Assembly: GCA_020465985.1 (NCBI GenBank)
Contig: JAANYP010002063.1
Coordinates: 635,924 to 699,923, forward strand
Source: Centrapalus pauciflorus
Lineage: Eukaryota > Streptophyta > Magnoliopsida > Asterales > Asteraceae
DNA length: 64,000 nt
Direction: 5' to 3'
Shown here: positions 1 through 14,094 of the stretch, in pieces
Layout: every line of letters begins with the position of its first letter
How positions within the stretch are numbered: position 1 is the stretch's first letter
Position numbers and translations under genes: made by a program
Notes under the pieces: model-generated
Databases searched by the model: none
What the model was told of the DNA's origin: nothing
The model's input: only the letters and a program-made list of their open reading frames with translations

Positions 1-660
1 CACTATGATCACATTGTTTTTATTTACATTCCGATATAAAATTATTACCATCCAAACTATTCTTAAAATGACGTAACCTTTTTATATTAAAGTTTTTAAA
101 CAAGTTTTTATTTAATATATGACTGTTCTGTTTCTATGTTACAACCTTTCGAGCACTAACCGCTTCAAAGGAATTAGTTCCGAAAACGCTTTTAATCGCT
201 CCGTTGGTGTGATCTGATGGATAGGTTGTCCAGTCATCTCGGTCTCGGTCTGAATCAGGCTAGCAGACAGCTACTTTAATTAATAAATTATTATATTTTT
301 TTATTACTTCTATATCACATATATTAGTTTTGACTTTTGACCTTTCATATATTATGTTTTATAAAGATTTGAATATATCGTTATGATCACATTCTTTTTA
401 ATCTATATTCTGATATGAATTTTTTAACCATGCGAGCTATTTTTAAACTGACGTTTTTTTCCATATAAATTTTATTATTATTTTATTTAATATATAATTG
501 TTTTGCTTTTCTGTTATAACCTTTAATATATTTACTTTTATGAAAATCGAACATATCATTATGATCGCATTGCTTTTATAACATTCTGATATAAGAGTTA
601 CTACCGTGTAAACTATTATTAATATATTATATATTGAAAGTTCATGAATAATAACTTTTT
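1..660. repeat. diverged ~176-bp tandem repeat
   Basis: Three related blocks start near 4, 382 and 558, each opening with TATGATC(A/G)CATT and continuing with similar AT-rich sequence that includes a TTCTGATAT-like motif. The second and third starts are 176 bp apart. The first is about 200 bp further away because a more GC-rich stretch (about 150-272) sits inside it. The copies are strongly diverged, so this is an old array or an edge of a larger one. It may belong to the last UVR8 intron or lie beyond the gene. Confidence 0.5.
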
Positions 661-1740
661 TTCTCTATTCCTATTTGTTGAGATTTTTTTTATAAGTGTA
701 ACTTTTAAATATCAACTTAGCCTTAGAAGGAAATTCAGTCTCCAAGTTTCATGAATGGACTCAAGTTTCGACACATCGGTCATTAAGCCATATCTGTTAC
801 TGTGAGAAATTACATTTATTCATCTCTAAGAGAAATATATGTTAATGAGGATTAAACAATTGACTTAAGTTGTATAAACTATTAAACTACCACACAGGAA
901 ACAAAATGATTGTACGTAATGTACCACACTAAACCAACTTTTTAGGTGGGGATATATTGCTCAGTTAATTATAACTCTTCTAATCTTATACTAACATCTT
1001 ATAGTCCTTGGCCCCACTATAAGGTTCATCTGTAATAGAAGAGTCGAGTCAGAGTTATCACCCATTCTCATACAATATGTAACAGAAGACTCGTAACAGT
1101 TCTTATAAACAGAAATTTGGTGAGAATATTATGCATAACAATATGCATCAACAGGTGAAACCTGTAAGAATACAAAAACTATAGCATAACATCATTAGTA
1201 ATAAAGTTAACTAAAATAATGTTTATAAGCAATTGTACTAAAAGTACGACAAGGGTCATAATACTTGACCAAAAGCACCAGATGTACAAACCCAGTTCTT
1301 TGGTGGTTTAATATTATGTTCTCAGGATTTAATGTTATAGGCTTAGATGTATAACACTTTCCAAGTACAAGATACATCCCAGTTTGATGGGACCAAAGGT
1401 ACAAAGCCAACAGCTTATGGTGTCAAACCTAGTCCTCCGGATTCTTGTTTTTATGCTGATTACTATATTTTGAGTACTTAATTACATTAACTGGCAGCTT
1501 CTTCAAAGTTGGTGAATATATGCATAGTTTTGAGAAATAATTCCTTTTCTGATATCAAAGTTGATGATGTTTCTATGGTCAAACAAGGGAAGGATGTACA
1601 TTTTGACATACCAGTTCATGGCTACTATAAATTCAAAGGCCGCATATTATTAACCTTTACAAACCTAAATTAATTGGGAAAACAATCAAAAACATGTAAT
1701 CTGATATGTTGGAACAGTCGACATGCATATATGTAGATAC
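661..1740. other. non-coding stretch, start of UVR8 intron 9
   Basis: This follows the splice donor after UVR8 exon 9 (CAG then GTATCT on the minus strand at 1740). All frames were scanned for the expected UVR8 C-terminal exon and nothing resembling it was seen. No mobile-element ends were recognised. Confidence 0.4.
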
Positions 1741-4700
1741 CTGTCAATAGCCTCCTTGTGCCCAAGTTGCCCATTTGTACCTCTGCCCCAGGAAAACACA
1801 TTATTTCTTTCAGTAACAGCAAGTGTGTGCCTCCATCCACATGAAATTTGAACTACCTTCTGCCAATAGGTAAGGACATACAAGGTAAACTTAAAATTGG
1901 TGGAAGGATTGCTTCATGATATATAGTTTAAATCCCTAGACATGAAAGAAAGCAACGTCACATGGAAAAATGATGTGCCTGCTCATCTGGAAAATTGACT
2001 TGCATAGGAAAGCAATGATCCTGATTGTCGCCAACACCAACCTGCCCAAACTGTTTAAAACAAGGAGATGCATATATGTATCAACTTGCTACTTTATAAA
2101 TTCAAAAAGGTGATGAAAAGAACATTGTCAGGTGTACACCAATATAAATCAATCAAAAGACATGTTATTGAGGATGACATTTGAACCAAGTATAACCAGT
2201 TATGAAAACCAAGAAAAACCTGTAGTCCAAGAATATAAAATACAAAAACCAGGCAAGCTTCTGAAAATGGAACCTTCATATAACACTTCCCATTTTGTTA
2301 ATATTCACATTTCACATACTCTCATCAATCGTCAGATTATCCAAGATCACAGAATGCTCATTTCTTAAGGTGTCAATGCTGCACATTTCTTCACGTCGGC
2401 AAAATCTCAAAAATAGAGTACAATGCAGTGTACATTTATTTGCAATGTAAGATGTGATAACAATATATGGAATTACAAATTCTTAGGAAACTAAAAGTCC
2501 AACCTTATTCCATCCCCATCCGTAAAGCTTTCCATCTGATGTTAACGCCATAGTGTGCCTCCAGCCACCAGAGATCTGTGTTATCAAAAGCCACATTTAA
2601 AACAAAATCAATAACCATGACATCCACCCACAATATTAGAACATATATCATAAATAGCTGGAGGTAATGCAAATTCAAAGATTTTCTCCTGAATTGAATT
2701 CCTGTCCAAAATAAAGTATCTACATGTAAATAGTTTATGTATGGAAAAAGTAAGGGCATCTATTAAGTGTAGATTGATTCTCTCCTTTTACCCTTGTCTC
2801 GGTGAAAATATATTCCTTTGTATTACCAAGAATCACATACAGAATTATAGATTAATGTTTCAACTTTCATGCAGACAGGAGCTATTAACTATGAATCATG
2901 CATGATAGCTCAAACAGAAGTCAAACCCCAAAAAAAAAATTAGTGGTTAATTATAAGATCAGATATTACAAATACGATGCATCGTATATTCCTTAGTAAA
3001 CACAGTATCTGGATTTTGTTCAGACTCCCAATAATCCAAGGTGATTATAATAGTTTCTTTTAGATTCTAGATCAACCAAAAAAGAATGATAATTATCAGA
3101 GGAATTTCAAAAGATTAGAGAAAAGAAATGAACACCAAAGACTCAGAAAGAAGTTACTCTTCATGAACTTTACTAGCAAATAGAATTATCGAACAGGAGA
3201 TAAATTGTGTGCGCACAAACACACATATATATACAGGGTTGGGTACTTGGGTCCAGTGAGAACCGTCTATTCTGTGAAATCGTATGAACCACAAAATGCA
3301 CAAATTATACATAAAATGCACATACTTTTTTTTAAAAAAAATTATAATAATATAAAAGCATTATTACTATTAAATATTTATACATATTATACTAAATTTA
3401 CTTGTAATAATTAAATTTTTAAATATATATGTTAAATGCACAATATTCAGAAAATGCACAAATTTAAACATAAAATGCACAAAATTCATAAATGCACAAA
3501 TTTACACATTAAATGCACAAATTTTTACACAATATGCATAAATGTGTACATTAAATGCACAAAATTTCAATGGTTCTCAAGGAAAATAAGGGTTATACAT
3601 ATAGAATATGGTTCGAGAGAGTACCACTCATTATGCAACACAACAGAAAGTACCGCCTTTAAAAAAATTTAAAAATTATTTTTTATAAACATGTTTTAAT
3701 TAATATTATAAAGATTATATGTAAATGTCACATACATTCACATCTCCTAGTTCCTTAAAAATGATGTGAATGTACACTTACATAAATTTGCATATATGTG
3801 AGCGTACATTTATGTGATACATGATTTCATGTAATTAGAATGCGTGAATGTGCGTGAAATTTATAAATCTGTAATGTTAATTAAAACATGTTTATGAAAA
3901 AAAGCTTCAAAAAAAATATTTTTAAGAATGGTACCTTCTGGTGCGCTGCGTAATAGTTGGTATCAAAAGAGTCTCTCGAAATCAAGTGCACCCGAAGGTG
4001 CCACCCTTAAAAAAATTTAATTTTTATTTCATAGTCGTTTTTAAATTAAGATTACACACATGATCTGTGAATATCACAAGCATTCACACGTTCTACGTCC
4101 TTAAAAATTATGTGATGTTCATGCATATATGTGAATGGTCATCCAAGTGAATATCACAAAACATTCACACCATTCATATGATATTTTTTAGTTTTTTACC
4201 ATTCACAAGATTTGTTTTTGAAAACTAATGTATAATCCTTTTGATGAAAGCTCTTACAATATTGGTTTATACATTTCTATGTAAAAAATGTAAATAACCA
4301 TTCACACCAGGGTACGCTGGAAACTCAATGGTACACTGTAGAACCTGATTCCATACACACACACATAATTGTTAACTCGTAACTCGACTTGTATTGTTAA
4401 TTTAAACATGATTATGGAAAATAATTTGAAAAAACTGTTTTTAAGAAAGGTACATCCGGTACACCGCAAAACTAGTGGTATCACTCTAACCTATACATAC
4501 ACACACACACATACATACACACACACAAAAGTAAATATTACCTGTGATATAAATTGTCCATGCAGTGCTTCGAGTTTACAAGGAACAAGGTGGTCCAAGA
4601 AATCCCCATGTCCTAGTTGACCATATTTGCTCCAACCGAAAGTATATAGATCACCAGAAGAGGAAACAGAGATTGTATGCCTCCAACCACATGCAACAAG

Positions 4701-7382
4701 TACCATTTTCTCCCCCTGTAACTTCGACCATCACAACCAGATAGGACAGAGAGCCACAATCTCTAACATAAATTAGTAAAAGATGATGGCATATAAATTT
4801 TTGAACAACTACATTCAGAAAGGACGAAAGACAAAAAAAAATAGTGCTTACTCAATTCCAAAGGAGGATATATTTTGACATTTTCAAATTCAGGTTTACT
4901 TATGAGAACTATAAATCTAAAACTGACAGGGAATATAAAAGCATCATGAAAAGGTGACAATTGCATTGAACTTCCTAAGATACAACACATTATAGTAAGA
5001 TACTGTAGTAATTTGCAACAAAATGAATATCTTCCTCTTTAATAAGCAATAGATTTAAAATGAAAATATAAAGAACAAGACTGCATGCTTGTGTGTTTTG
5101 GAATGGCAGGGTGATACAACCAATATGAATGCATCCAGTTCATAGCACATTCAGATGCAAATGTAACTAAAAGATCAGTGTTCCTCCAAGGAATGAAATT
5201 TACAGTACTAGCATCTAGCAGTAACATGATCGCCAATAATTCATATATAACATAATAGAGCAACTTGATTGATAATTATCTTGATGATTGATAGTATACC
5301 AAATGCTACATACACTGATAATTGAAGCTTTCTCTGGAATATTGCGATCTTTTCTGTCACCTAAGCCCAAGTTGCCATATCGACCCCAACCCCAGCCATA
5401 AAGTTCACCATCTTGAGTGATCGCCACTGTATGCTCGGCACCAGCAGCTACCATTTTGACGGTTACACCCTAGTAAAAACACAAATTCATCAGTAGTGAA
5501 AAAAACCAGGGCTTGTCTAATTTTACAACGGCATGCTCTGCTATCTAAATTTTATTTCACCAACTACATTAATGTCTGAAACATTAAGATGGTGATGATC
5601 CTCTTTAAGTTATTTTCTTGAGCAAGTGTTTAAGCTCAGATGACTGGGAACTTGCTAATATCAAATCATGAGCTTTTGTGGCTCGGATAATCATGAAAAT
5701 AACAGAAGAATGGGACTAGTCTCTGATATTTCATCAATGAGAATAAACGTTGTACGTTGGTATTACAATTGAATAATACATATATAACTTCAGGAATAAT
5801 AATAATAATAATAATAATAAAAGTACAGCTACAATCTATATCCTAACCGTACAACAAACCAATACATGTAACAGATAATACAAATTCAGATGATATCCGA
5901 CAAACTCAATTTCAGATGTCAAGCTTTAGCATTATATTCAAATTTAAATTATCTAATCAAATACGAATTCAGATATGTGCAATTTTGATTCCAGTAGAAT
6001 TAGTTTGCAGCCTAAATGTTACATAGGAGTACCACATCAAGTAACATGTATTATGTTCTTTGCAAGCAAGAACAAAGAAATAGCAAGATGCCACTTTTAT
6101 TACGCAATGATACTTAATCTCATGATATGATGTTTCTTTTACCTGAAAAGCTTCAATCTTCTGTGGAACGAGAGAATCCTCGGTGGTGCCTAAACCAAGT
6201 TGGCCATTCTGATTCCGACCCCAACTACAGTGAAACCAAAAATGCAACAAAAAGAATGTATCAAAACTGAAACCAAAAATGGATAACCATGTATATGTGC
6301 AAGAATCATATCGGGAGAAATTTAATTTCAATCGGAACAAGATCAAGTGACATTTTCAGCTGTAACATTTAATGGTTTTATTAAAAGATCAACAAATAAT
6401 AAGTCCAGCTGTATTATATCCATGTGAAACTACATTCAACTATGGTACAACACTACAACACTAGTAGTCAAGTCGGATGAAGCTTGCTCAAGTGTTTTTT
6501 TTTTTGTTTTGCGTTTTGTTTTGTTTCGGGTTTTTTTTGGTTGGGGGGGAGGGGGTGGGGTTGATTGAAAATTCTTATTTCTTGTTTTCACAATTATGTA
6601 TCTTTTGAACTGACTAGCCCATGAGCAACATAACTTTTGGTAGAAGTTACTTTCAGTTTTATAATCATGGTTACTAAACACAATAACAATTTAAGGTTTT
6701 TAGAAGACATGATTCCAAACATATATAGGAAATCTACTAGCAGGCTCCTTAAGATACAAACCTCTGCACCTCCCCTTCCATGGTCACCGCCAAACAATGA
6801 CTGTCTCCACATGCAATTTGCCTTATCCGAAGCCCTTGTAATGCTTTTATTGGCTGCGGAATAAAAAAATCAGTAGAGTTGCCATGGCCTAACCTCCCAA
6901 AATCACCCCTGAAACCAACAAATAAGTAACGGGGGATAAGCACTTATACAATAGTATTATATGGAAAATACAACTATAAGAGCAATGTTACAGTGAATCA
7001 ACAAAGCAGGTGTAACAAGCTAATAATTTAAAGGTCGATAATTATTGCATAGATGAAAGGAAAAAGCAGATTATAAACCACATCAATACCAGGAACATAT
7101 TAGCATTTTGTAACTGTTCGAGTAACAAATAATACACAAGTATCCTTCTTTTTAGGAAAAATAAAAAGCTATTGGCATGAAAGAAAACAATATCCCATCA
7201 AAGATTACACCAGAAAATCTTCGATATCAAATGAATACATATAAGAAAAGTTAGGAAAAAAGGATCATTTGGTTGTCCAAATGAAGGGATTTTGCAACCA
7301 CATAAGTAGAGGTGACAAAACAGGAAAGTTTGGTAACCAGTTAAAACGGACGGGCTGGGTTGACATTTGCAAATATATATAT

Positions 7383-7413
<31 letters not shown>

Positions 7414-10342
7414 TGGGTTCAAATGAGTACCACTAGTTTTGCGTAGTACCGGAGGTACCTCGCTTAAAATCATTTTTTTGAATTTTTTTTCATAATAATG
7501 TTTAAATTAATAATACGAGACTACTTGCAAAAAATCACACATAAACACACACTATAACTATGTGAAACGTGTGTGTTCACATGAACTGTGCTGTTGTGAA
7601 CGTGTGTTCACAACTAAGCATGTTCACATGAATTTTTTCACGTTCACATGACTTTTAAGATGATAGAAAGTGTAAATGTATATAATTTTTTACGAATAGC
7701 CTTATATTATTTGTATCTAATTGAATATGAAAAAAAATTCAAAAACTTTTTTTTTTCGAAGCAAGTTCACATCTGAAACCTGTGTGTTCACAGGTACCCA
7801 CGGTACTCTACATTTTTTAGGTACTCACACGAACCATATTCTATATATATATATATAACTAATGTGTTAAATATGACTACAAAAACTACATCATTGAATT
7901 AATAAACATATTTTATTATAAAATGATGTAGGAGGTTTGTAAACATTTTAATTCACTTTTGGCGATATTCAACCCCATTCCTTTTTAGCTACTTCTTCCT
8001 ATAATTTTTGTATAAATGAGTTCGAATTGACACCTCTATTAGGCAAGGCTGAACTCATATATTTCATTGGGAGACATTTTCTTGTTCCAGGGATATTTTG
8101 TCATCTTATCATAAGGTAATGGACCTAGATAGATTCACATATTTTTTAGAACTTCATTTGTTGCCATATTGGAAGTGGGCTCTTATCGTTAGAGAAAACC
8201 AGATGCAAACTAGTAATTCTACATATGACCAGAAAAACAAATTGCATATAAATAGTAGCCCTCTGAATGATGCAAAGAAGCATATGACAGCGTTTGAGAG
8301 CAGTTAGCGAGTGTAGTTAGTCAATATAATGTGATCTTTACTGGTATCTTAAGGGAGCTCCAGCAGGAGAGATCTTAATTATATGAATAAGGAAACTGGC
8401 AAGATAGAAGTCTTTTCAGTTGCTGAGCAGAAAAGATACCAATTATTCATGCAACTACTACTCAAGTAGTACCTAAGAATTAATCAGGGTATGGTGTCAT
8501 GGCAGATGCCATCAATGAGATTTTGCATAGAACACTCCCCAACTACAAAGGTTGGCCATTGTTCCACGTAAGATGGTGCAGTGATACTGTAACAGTCATT
8601 CAGCCATTGATATAGCAACAGATCAGTTCTTCAACAGGCTACCAGAAGTTTTAGGACCAACTACAGAGCCTTCATCCATCTTATGTCTTCATATTCATGC
8701 CCATTACAAGCCTGCTGATGTTGCAACAAAGCCTCAGTGGAAAACCCAAAAAATTGATTGTCTGTATCAATTTTTGCACAAGGGATGTCTATGCTTGAAC
8801 TTAAGGAGTACTAAGTGCACTGGTAATAGGATTTCTGCATATTTGTCTAGGCTGGAAAGACAAACTAATTTACTCCATACATTTAGGGTTTGCCACTACT
8901 ACTATATTATTTGGAAGTTTCAACCTTAAATTTCTATACTTTCACTTAATTTCAGGGTGCATAAAACCCCTAGACAATTGATCAATTTCTATTTTCCCTT
9001 TGTTTCAATTTCAGCCAATGTATTGAACTTTCAATCCACGCGCCTCACGAAGAAAATGCCCTTTCATTGAACCTTATTGTAGAAGTAACATTCCTTGACT
9101 TCGTTACAAAAAATTGTTAGTGAGCAACATCATGTAACTTGTCTAATACATTTATACAAAGTATTTGACATAATTTATTATATACTACACGACACCAATT
9201 CACCATATAATATTACACACATGAAGTATTTATATAAAATGGTAATTACTTAACTCGCATAAACCTGAAGTTGTCAACAAACCCTGATATTGAAATGGTT
9301 TTCATCTAACAATATTACCAAAATTACGCTTATTGTTTGTCCTTCTCCTATAAAGATGCATCCTGGATGGACACTTACTATATTGCCATCTGGCAGAGCC
9401 AATGATTTATGTTTATTCACCTTATTATTGTGTTTGTGAATACTTGGGAATCGGTATAGTTATCGAAGGGAGATCTGTTATTTGGATAGCTTACAGCTTT
9501 CAACTTTCCAGTATACAAGAGAACATACCATCCCCAGCTGTATACTTTCAGTTGTGACTCAGAGAATGCAGTTGTATGATCAGCTCCACATGTAACAGAT
9601 ATGATTTCTTGCCCATCCAAGGCACTTAACTGAGTAGGTGACAGCCTGTCTTCAGCATCCCCATGGCCTAGTTGTCCATCCTCTCCCCTTCCCCATGAAC
9701 AAACGATATTTCCAGCTGAAAGAATACACATGGTACTTTTGAAGTCAAAATAATCACCACCAACACTAAATTAACATGGCAATAAATTGGATAGAAGTTA
9801 CATGAAAATAAACGGCATAAATAACTATATTCAGTAAGAGTGCGTGTATGAACTCCATTTCCTAACACACGAACTAGCTCATCCAATAACCGAAAAGCAA
9901 TGTTAGACCTAACGACTTCGGAACAACTCAATTTCCTAACTAATCAGTGAGTTGATGATTATCCAGATAACGGTTAGTACTCAGGATTTTAATTAGGATA
10001 CGCCGCTTCAAATTTCTCCTGAAAATCAAGCCACAGTGTCTGCGTAAGGCCGTACAAAAACCTCAACCGGCAAATCCACCACACAAACCCCACCCAAAGT
10101 CAGAATCAATGGTTAATATTTACAAAATCAAGCAGAAACACCAGAGATACACAATGTATGGATTAGCTCCAATCATGCTCCGTGTGTAAATAAATTATCA
10201 ACAACAAAAAAAACATGAAGAAGTTCTTACATAAAAGAGCGACGGAGTGACTTGCACCGGCGGAGATCAAGATTACTTGACGAATCGGAGGTGTATCGGT
10301 TGATGATTGAGTTTGAGTTAGAGCAGGTAGGCCTTCTTCCAT
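1741..10342 (-). CDS. UVR8: UV-B photoreceptor UVR8 (RCC1-repeat protein), 3' end missing
   Basis: UVR8 is a seven-bladed RCC1-like beta-propeller that senses UV-B as a homodimer. UV-B frees monomers, which bind COP1 and start photomorphogenic signalling in the nucleus. Coding exons on the minus strand are 10342-10231, 9715-9529, 6908-6762, 6224-6143, 5469-5314, 4715-4542, 2575-2504, 2050-1979 and 1859-1741. All phases agree and give 373 codons plus 2 nt. The start is the ATG at 10342, followed by MEEGLPAL and the conserved LISAGASHSVALL. RCC1 signatures such as GRGEDGQLGHGDAED and GWGWGRYGNLGLGD are present. Three GWRHT motifs place Trp at residues 239, 291 and 343, matching the Arabidopsis photoreceptor tryptophans W233, W285 and W337 with a constant offset of 6. 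Intron 8 (1860-1978) is GC-AG. The terminal exon with the COP1-binding VP motif is not in view, so the gene is partial here. Introns 2 (2620 bp) and 6 (1966 bp) are swollen by element insertions. Exon 9 reads GQLGHKEAIDR where Arabidopsis has GQLGIGESVDR. Confidence 0.95.
3235..3600. mobile_element. MITE-like element rich in AAATGCACAAA motifs
   Basis: It opens with GTGAGAACC-type sequence (3258-3267) and closes with GGTTCTCAAGG (near 3573), an imperfect terminal inversion. The interior holds eight or more copies of AAATGCAC(A) separated by short AT spacers. It lies in UVR8 intron 6, next to TA-rich sequence. No ORF of note. Confidence 0.45.
3610..3982. mobile_element. family-1 TIR element (GGTTC..GTACC), copy in UVR8 intron 6
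   Basis: The left end reads GGTTCGAGAGAGTACCACTC and the right end is its imperfect inverse, ending in CTCTCGAA. Internally, an ACATGTTTTAATTAA-type block near the left is mirrored by TTAATTAAAACATGTTTATG near the right, followed by GGTACCTTCTGG. The same architecture recurs near 4.0, 7.4, 12.4, 14.6 and 54.1 kb. Non-autonomous; no coding capacity. Confidence 0.65.
3983..4492. mobile_element. family-1 TIR element, diverged or compound copy
   Basis: It starts with TCAAGTGCACCCGAAGG and ends with a GGTACATCCGG..AGTGGTATCACT segment that corresponds to the family-1 right arm. A second left-arm-like segment (GGGTACGCTGG, 4311-4321) suggests two overlapping or nested copies. It abuts the preceding copy within UVR8 intron 6. 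A (CA)n tract (4499-4528) follows. Confidence 0.5.
7416..7835. mobile_element. family-1 TIR element in UVR8 intron 2
   Basis: GGTTCAAATGAGTACCACTA at the left is mirrored by GGTACTCACACGAACC at the right. The element is flanked by TA and GATA microsatellite on the left (7374-7411) and by (TA)n on the right (7841-7857), as expected for insertion into a TA tract. Internal GTTCACATGAA motifs occur on both arms. No ORF. Confidence 0.65.
8485..8830 (+). pseudogene. possible Ty1/copia polyprotein remnant in UVR8 intron 2
   Basis: One frame reads HYKPADVATKPQWKTQK and so on, resembling the ADxxTKPL tail of copia RNase H regions. Upstream frames contain stops and shifts. No LTRs or domain cores were recognised. 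This is a weak, degraded match and could be another coding-derived insertion. Confidence 0.3.
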
Positions 10343-10600
10343 GTGGTGGTTCTGGAATTGTGTAAATTGTTTGTGAATGGCGGTGGTAGGAGGAATTAAA
10401 GTAAAATAAATACAGTACTAAAGAGAGTATTGATGAAATGAGTATTTTTATTGTTGATGGCAGAAGGTAGTTTGAGGGAGGGAAAAAAACGACAAAAACA
10501 CTTTATATTATCTCCTTCCTTTTGTCACCAAACTTTCTGCTCCCACTGTCCCTTTGACATTTTTCACGTGTTTTTTTTTTCCTGCAACTAATTATCATCA
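10343..10600 (-). promoter_or_regulatory. UVR8 5' leader and proximal promoter
   Basis: On the minus strand a TATA-like AATATAAA lies at 10502-10509, about 160 bp upstream of the ATG. A perfect G-box CACGTG lies at 10565-10570, upstream of the TATA. G-boxes bind bZIP and bHLH factors such as HY5 and PIFs; use at this gene is inference. No upstream intron is evident. The promoter is short: about 110 bp beyond the G-box the TA-rich element array begins. Confidence 0.5.
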
Positions 10601-10710
10601 CTTCCATCTCATCTGTTTCGCCTTTTCATTTCTATATATCAATCTTTTACCTCCTCAAACCATCATTCATATACGTATTACATTCAAACCATCATTCGTA
10701 TGCATATGCA

Positions 10711-10938
10711 GGGTTCAATGGAAAACCAACATGTGTCGAAAAACCTTATAAAACCTCCATACACCACTACAAATGTATCACAATCCCCACGTGAATGCTT
10801 GATGCATCAAATTCCCCGTGTGAATGCATGATGCATTTAATTCCTGCGTGATGCATCGACTTTTTGCGTGATCATCACCTGATCCAATGGCTATAAAGTG
10901 GTTCCCGGGTTTTCTGATGCATATAGTTTTCCATTGAG
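10711..10938. mobile_element. family-2 TIR element, diverged first copy
   Basis: It begins GGGTTCAATGGAAAACCAAC and ends AGTTTTCCATTGAGG, an inverted pair. Inside are several GATGCATC-type palindromes (GTGATGCATCGAC and similar). It is directly followed by the next copy. It has no TA tract of its own at the right junction. Confidence 0.6.
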
Positions 10939-12350
<1,412 letters not shown>

Positions 12351-12359
12351 TGTGTGTGT

Positions 12360-12485
12360 GTTCAAGTGAGTACCACCCATTATTCAGCGCACCAGAAAGT
12401 ACCACTCTTAAAAGTATAATTTTTTTTTTAAAAATCTTTCATGAACATGTTTTAATTAACATTACATAATATTATATATATATAT
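12360..12485. mobile_element. family-1 TIR element, truncated left arm
   Basis: GTTCAAGTGAGTACCACCCA starts right after the last TA tract of the array and continues through the conserved CATGAACATGTTTTAATTAA block. The right arm is missing. It shows family 1 joined to a TA tract used by family 2. Confidence 0.6.
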
Positions 12486-13640
12486 GAAATATGCACTTCT
12501 TTTAGTAGTTTTTACTTTTTGACTTCTCTTAAAGTTTCGTATTTTTATTTAACTTGGTATTTATATATTTTTTTTATAAAATGTTTGGATTTGTCTTTGA
12601 AAAAATGTTGTAGCGTTTTGAAAACTAATAATCAGATAATAGCGGTAACAAAAATTATCGGAAATATAGTGTTTGATTTAGCTTCTGCTGTTTGTTATCA
12701 TAATTATCAAATAATCAGTTTTAAAGTGTTTGGATTTACGTTTTAACTTGTAAAATGACCAAATACTCGCTTATTAAGCAAATAAGTTACATTTTTAACT
12801 TATGAAAAAGTGTAATTGGTGGACATAAATGGTTGTATGGATAATCTTATTAACATGTAACCATATGAATATTAAAAAATTTAGTGTAAAAAATTTATTT
12901 ACCTTCATAATAACTGCAAAAAAAAAAAACTTTTACTTTTATTTTTCCTCTAAATTGTGCACCACAATTATTGAAAATGAAATTTTGGGCCCGCCATGTG
13001 TGTAACGTTGGAATTTGAGACCTTTCATGAGTTTTGTCAAACTTTGCGTCAAATAAATTTTCTTAATCCATGAAACATTTAAGAGTGCGTTGCTTGCGAT
13101 GAAAAGAAAGAACGAAAACGAATAATATAGATAGCTTAAATTATTATATCACTCAATTAATTCATGACTAACGTATCATAAAATTTATTATATAAAATTA
13201 AATAAAAATACATAACTACTAATCATTTAAAATAATATACGAGTATTATTATTATTTATCACAATTATTATTATTATTTTTACTTTATAAAATAATATTA
13301 ATAGTAGCTGTTTTAATTTAATATATATTTTAATTGATACAAATAGATATTTTAGTTTATATGTATTTTATTACAAGTTAATATTTATAAATCACAAACA
13401 ATAAAGTGCATTTATCTTTTTAAGAATAATAATTGAATTTATATTTATTATTTATAGATTATAATAATAGATGTATTTATCTTTTTGAAAATAATAATAT
13501 GTATTTATTTTTTATTTATCTTTTATAATAATAAGTTGTATTTATATTTTTCAATTAAACGTGTATATGACACATGACATTTGGTGTTCTCTTTTATTGT
13601 AGATATAGAATAGACATAGATTTATAAGTAGTAACAAAAA
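12486..13640. other. AT-rich intergenic sequence
   Basis: No coding frame, RNA gene or element ends were recognised. Short ATT/ATTATT runs occur near 13240-13290. Confidence 0.4.
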
Positions 13641-14094
13641 GCAAAGTTGTTAGGATATCGATTAAGATTGTAAGGTTGATCGATCATACGATCCCACTAA
13701 GTGATTTTGAGCAATGTCGATTTGGGATCGTTTTTAGCAAAACTGGACATGGGATCGTAGGATCGGTCATCGATCGGATCCTGTCTTCTACTCAACCGAA
13801 CCCTTTTACCTATTCTCGTGGGATCGGTTACCGATCCATCTCCAATCATTTTACCAATTAGGATAATGTGACAAAGTATAAGATGTATGCTTGGTTGGCT
13901 TGTTTTGGATGACCATAAACATTCGAAGTGTTATATAATAAATTTATGATATAAAAATATAAATTATAATACCTAGAAAAAAATTAAAAAATAATGATTT
14001 TATGGAAGGACTTTACAATCCCGACCCGACCTTACGAATCTGATGGCAGAGATGAAAATTATCTTAGATAACATATTGATTTTGACAACCTTGC
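13641..14094. mobile_element. MITE with GCAAAGTTGT / ACAACCTTGCC ends
   Basis: The left end GCAAAGTTGTTAGGATATCG is inverted at the right as TTTGACAACCTTGCC. The interior is rich in GATCG and CGATC motifs around GGGATCG (13668-13842). Target duplications are not clear. Confidence 0.4.

Noticed and set aside
726..812. Candidate UVR8 terminal exon after TTTCTCACAG (minus strand), 28 codons
   Set aside because: In phase with exon 9 but with no similarity to any UVR8 tail; short frame expected by chance.
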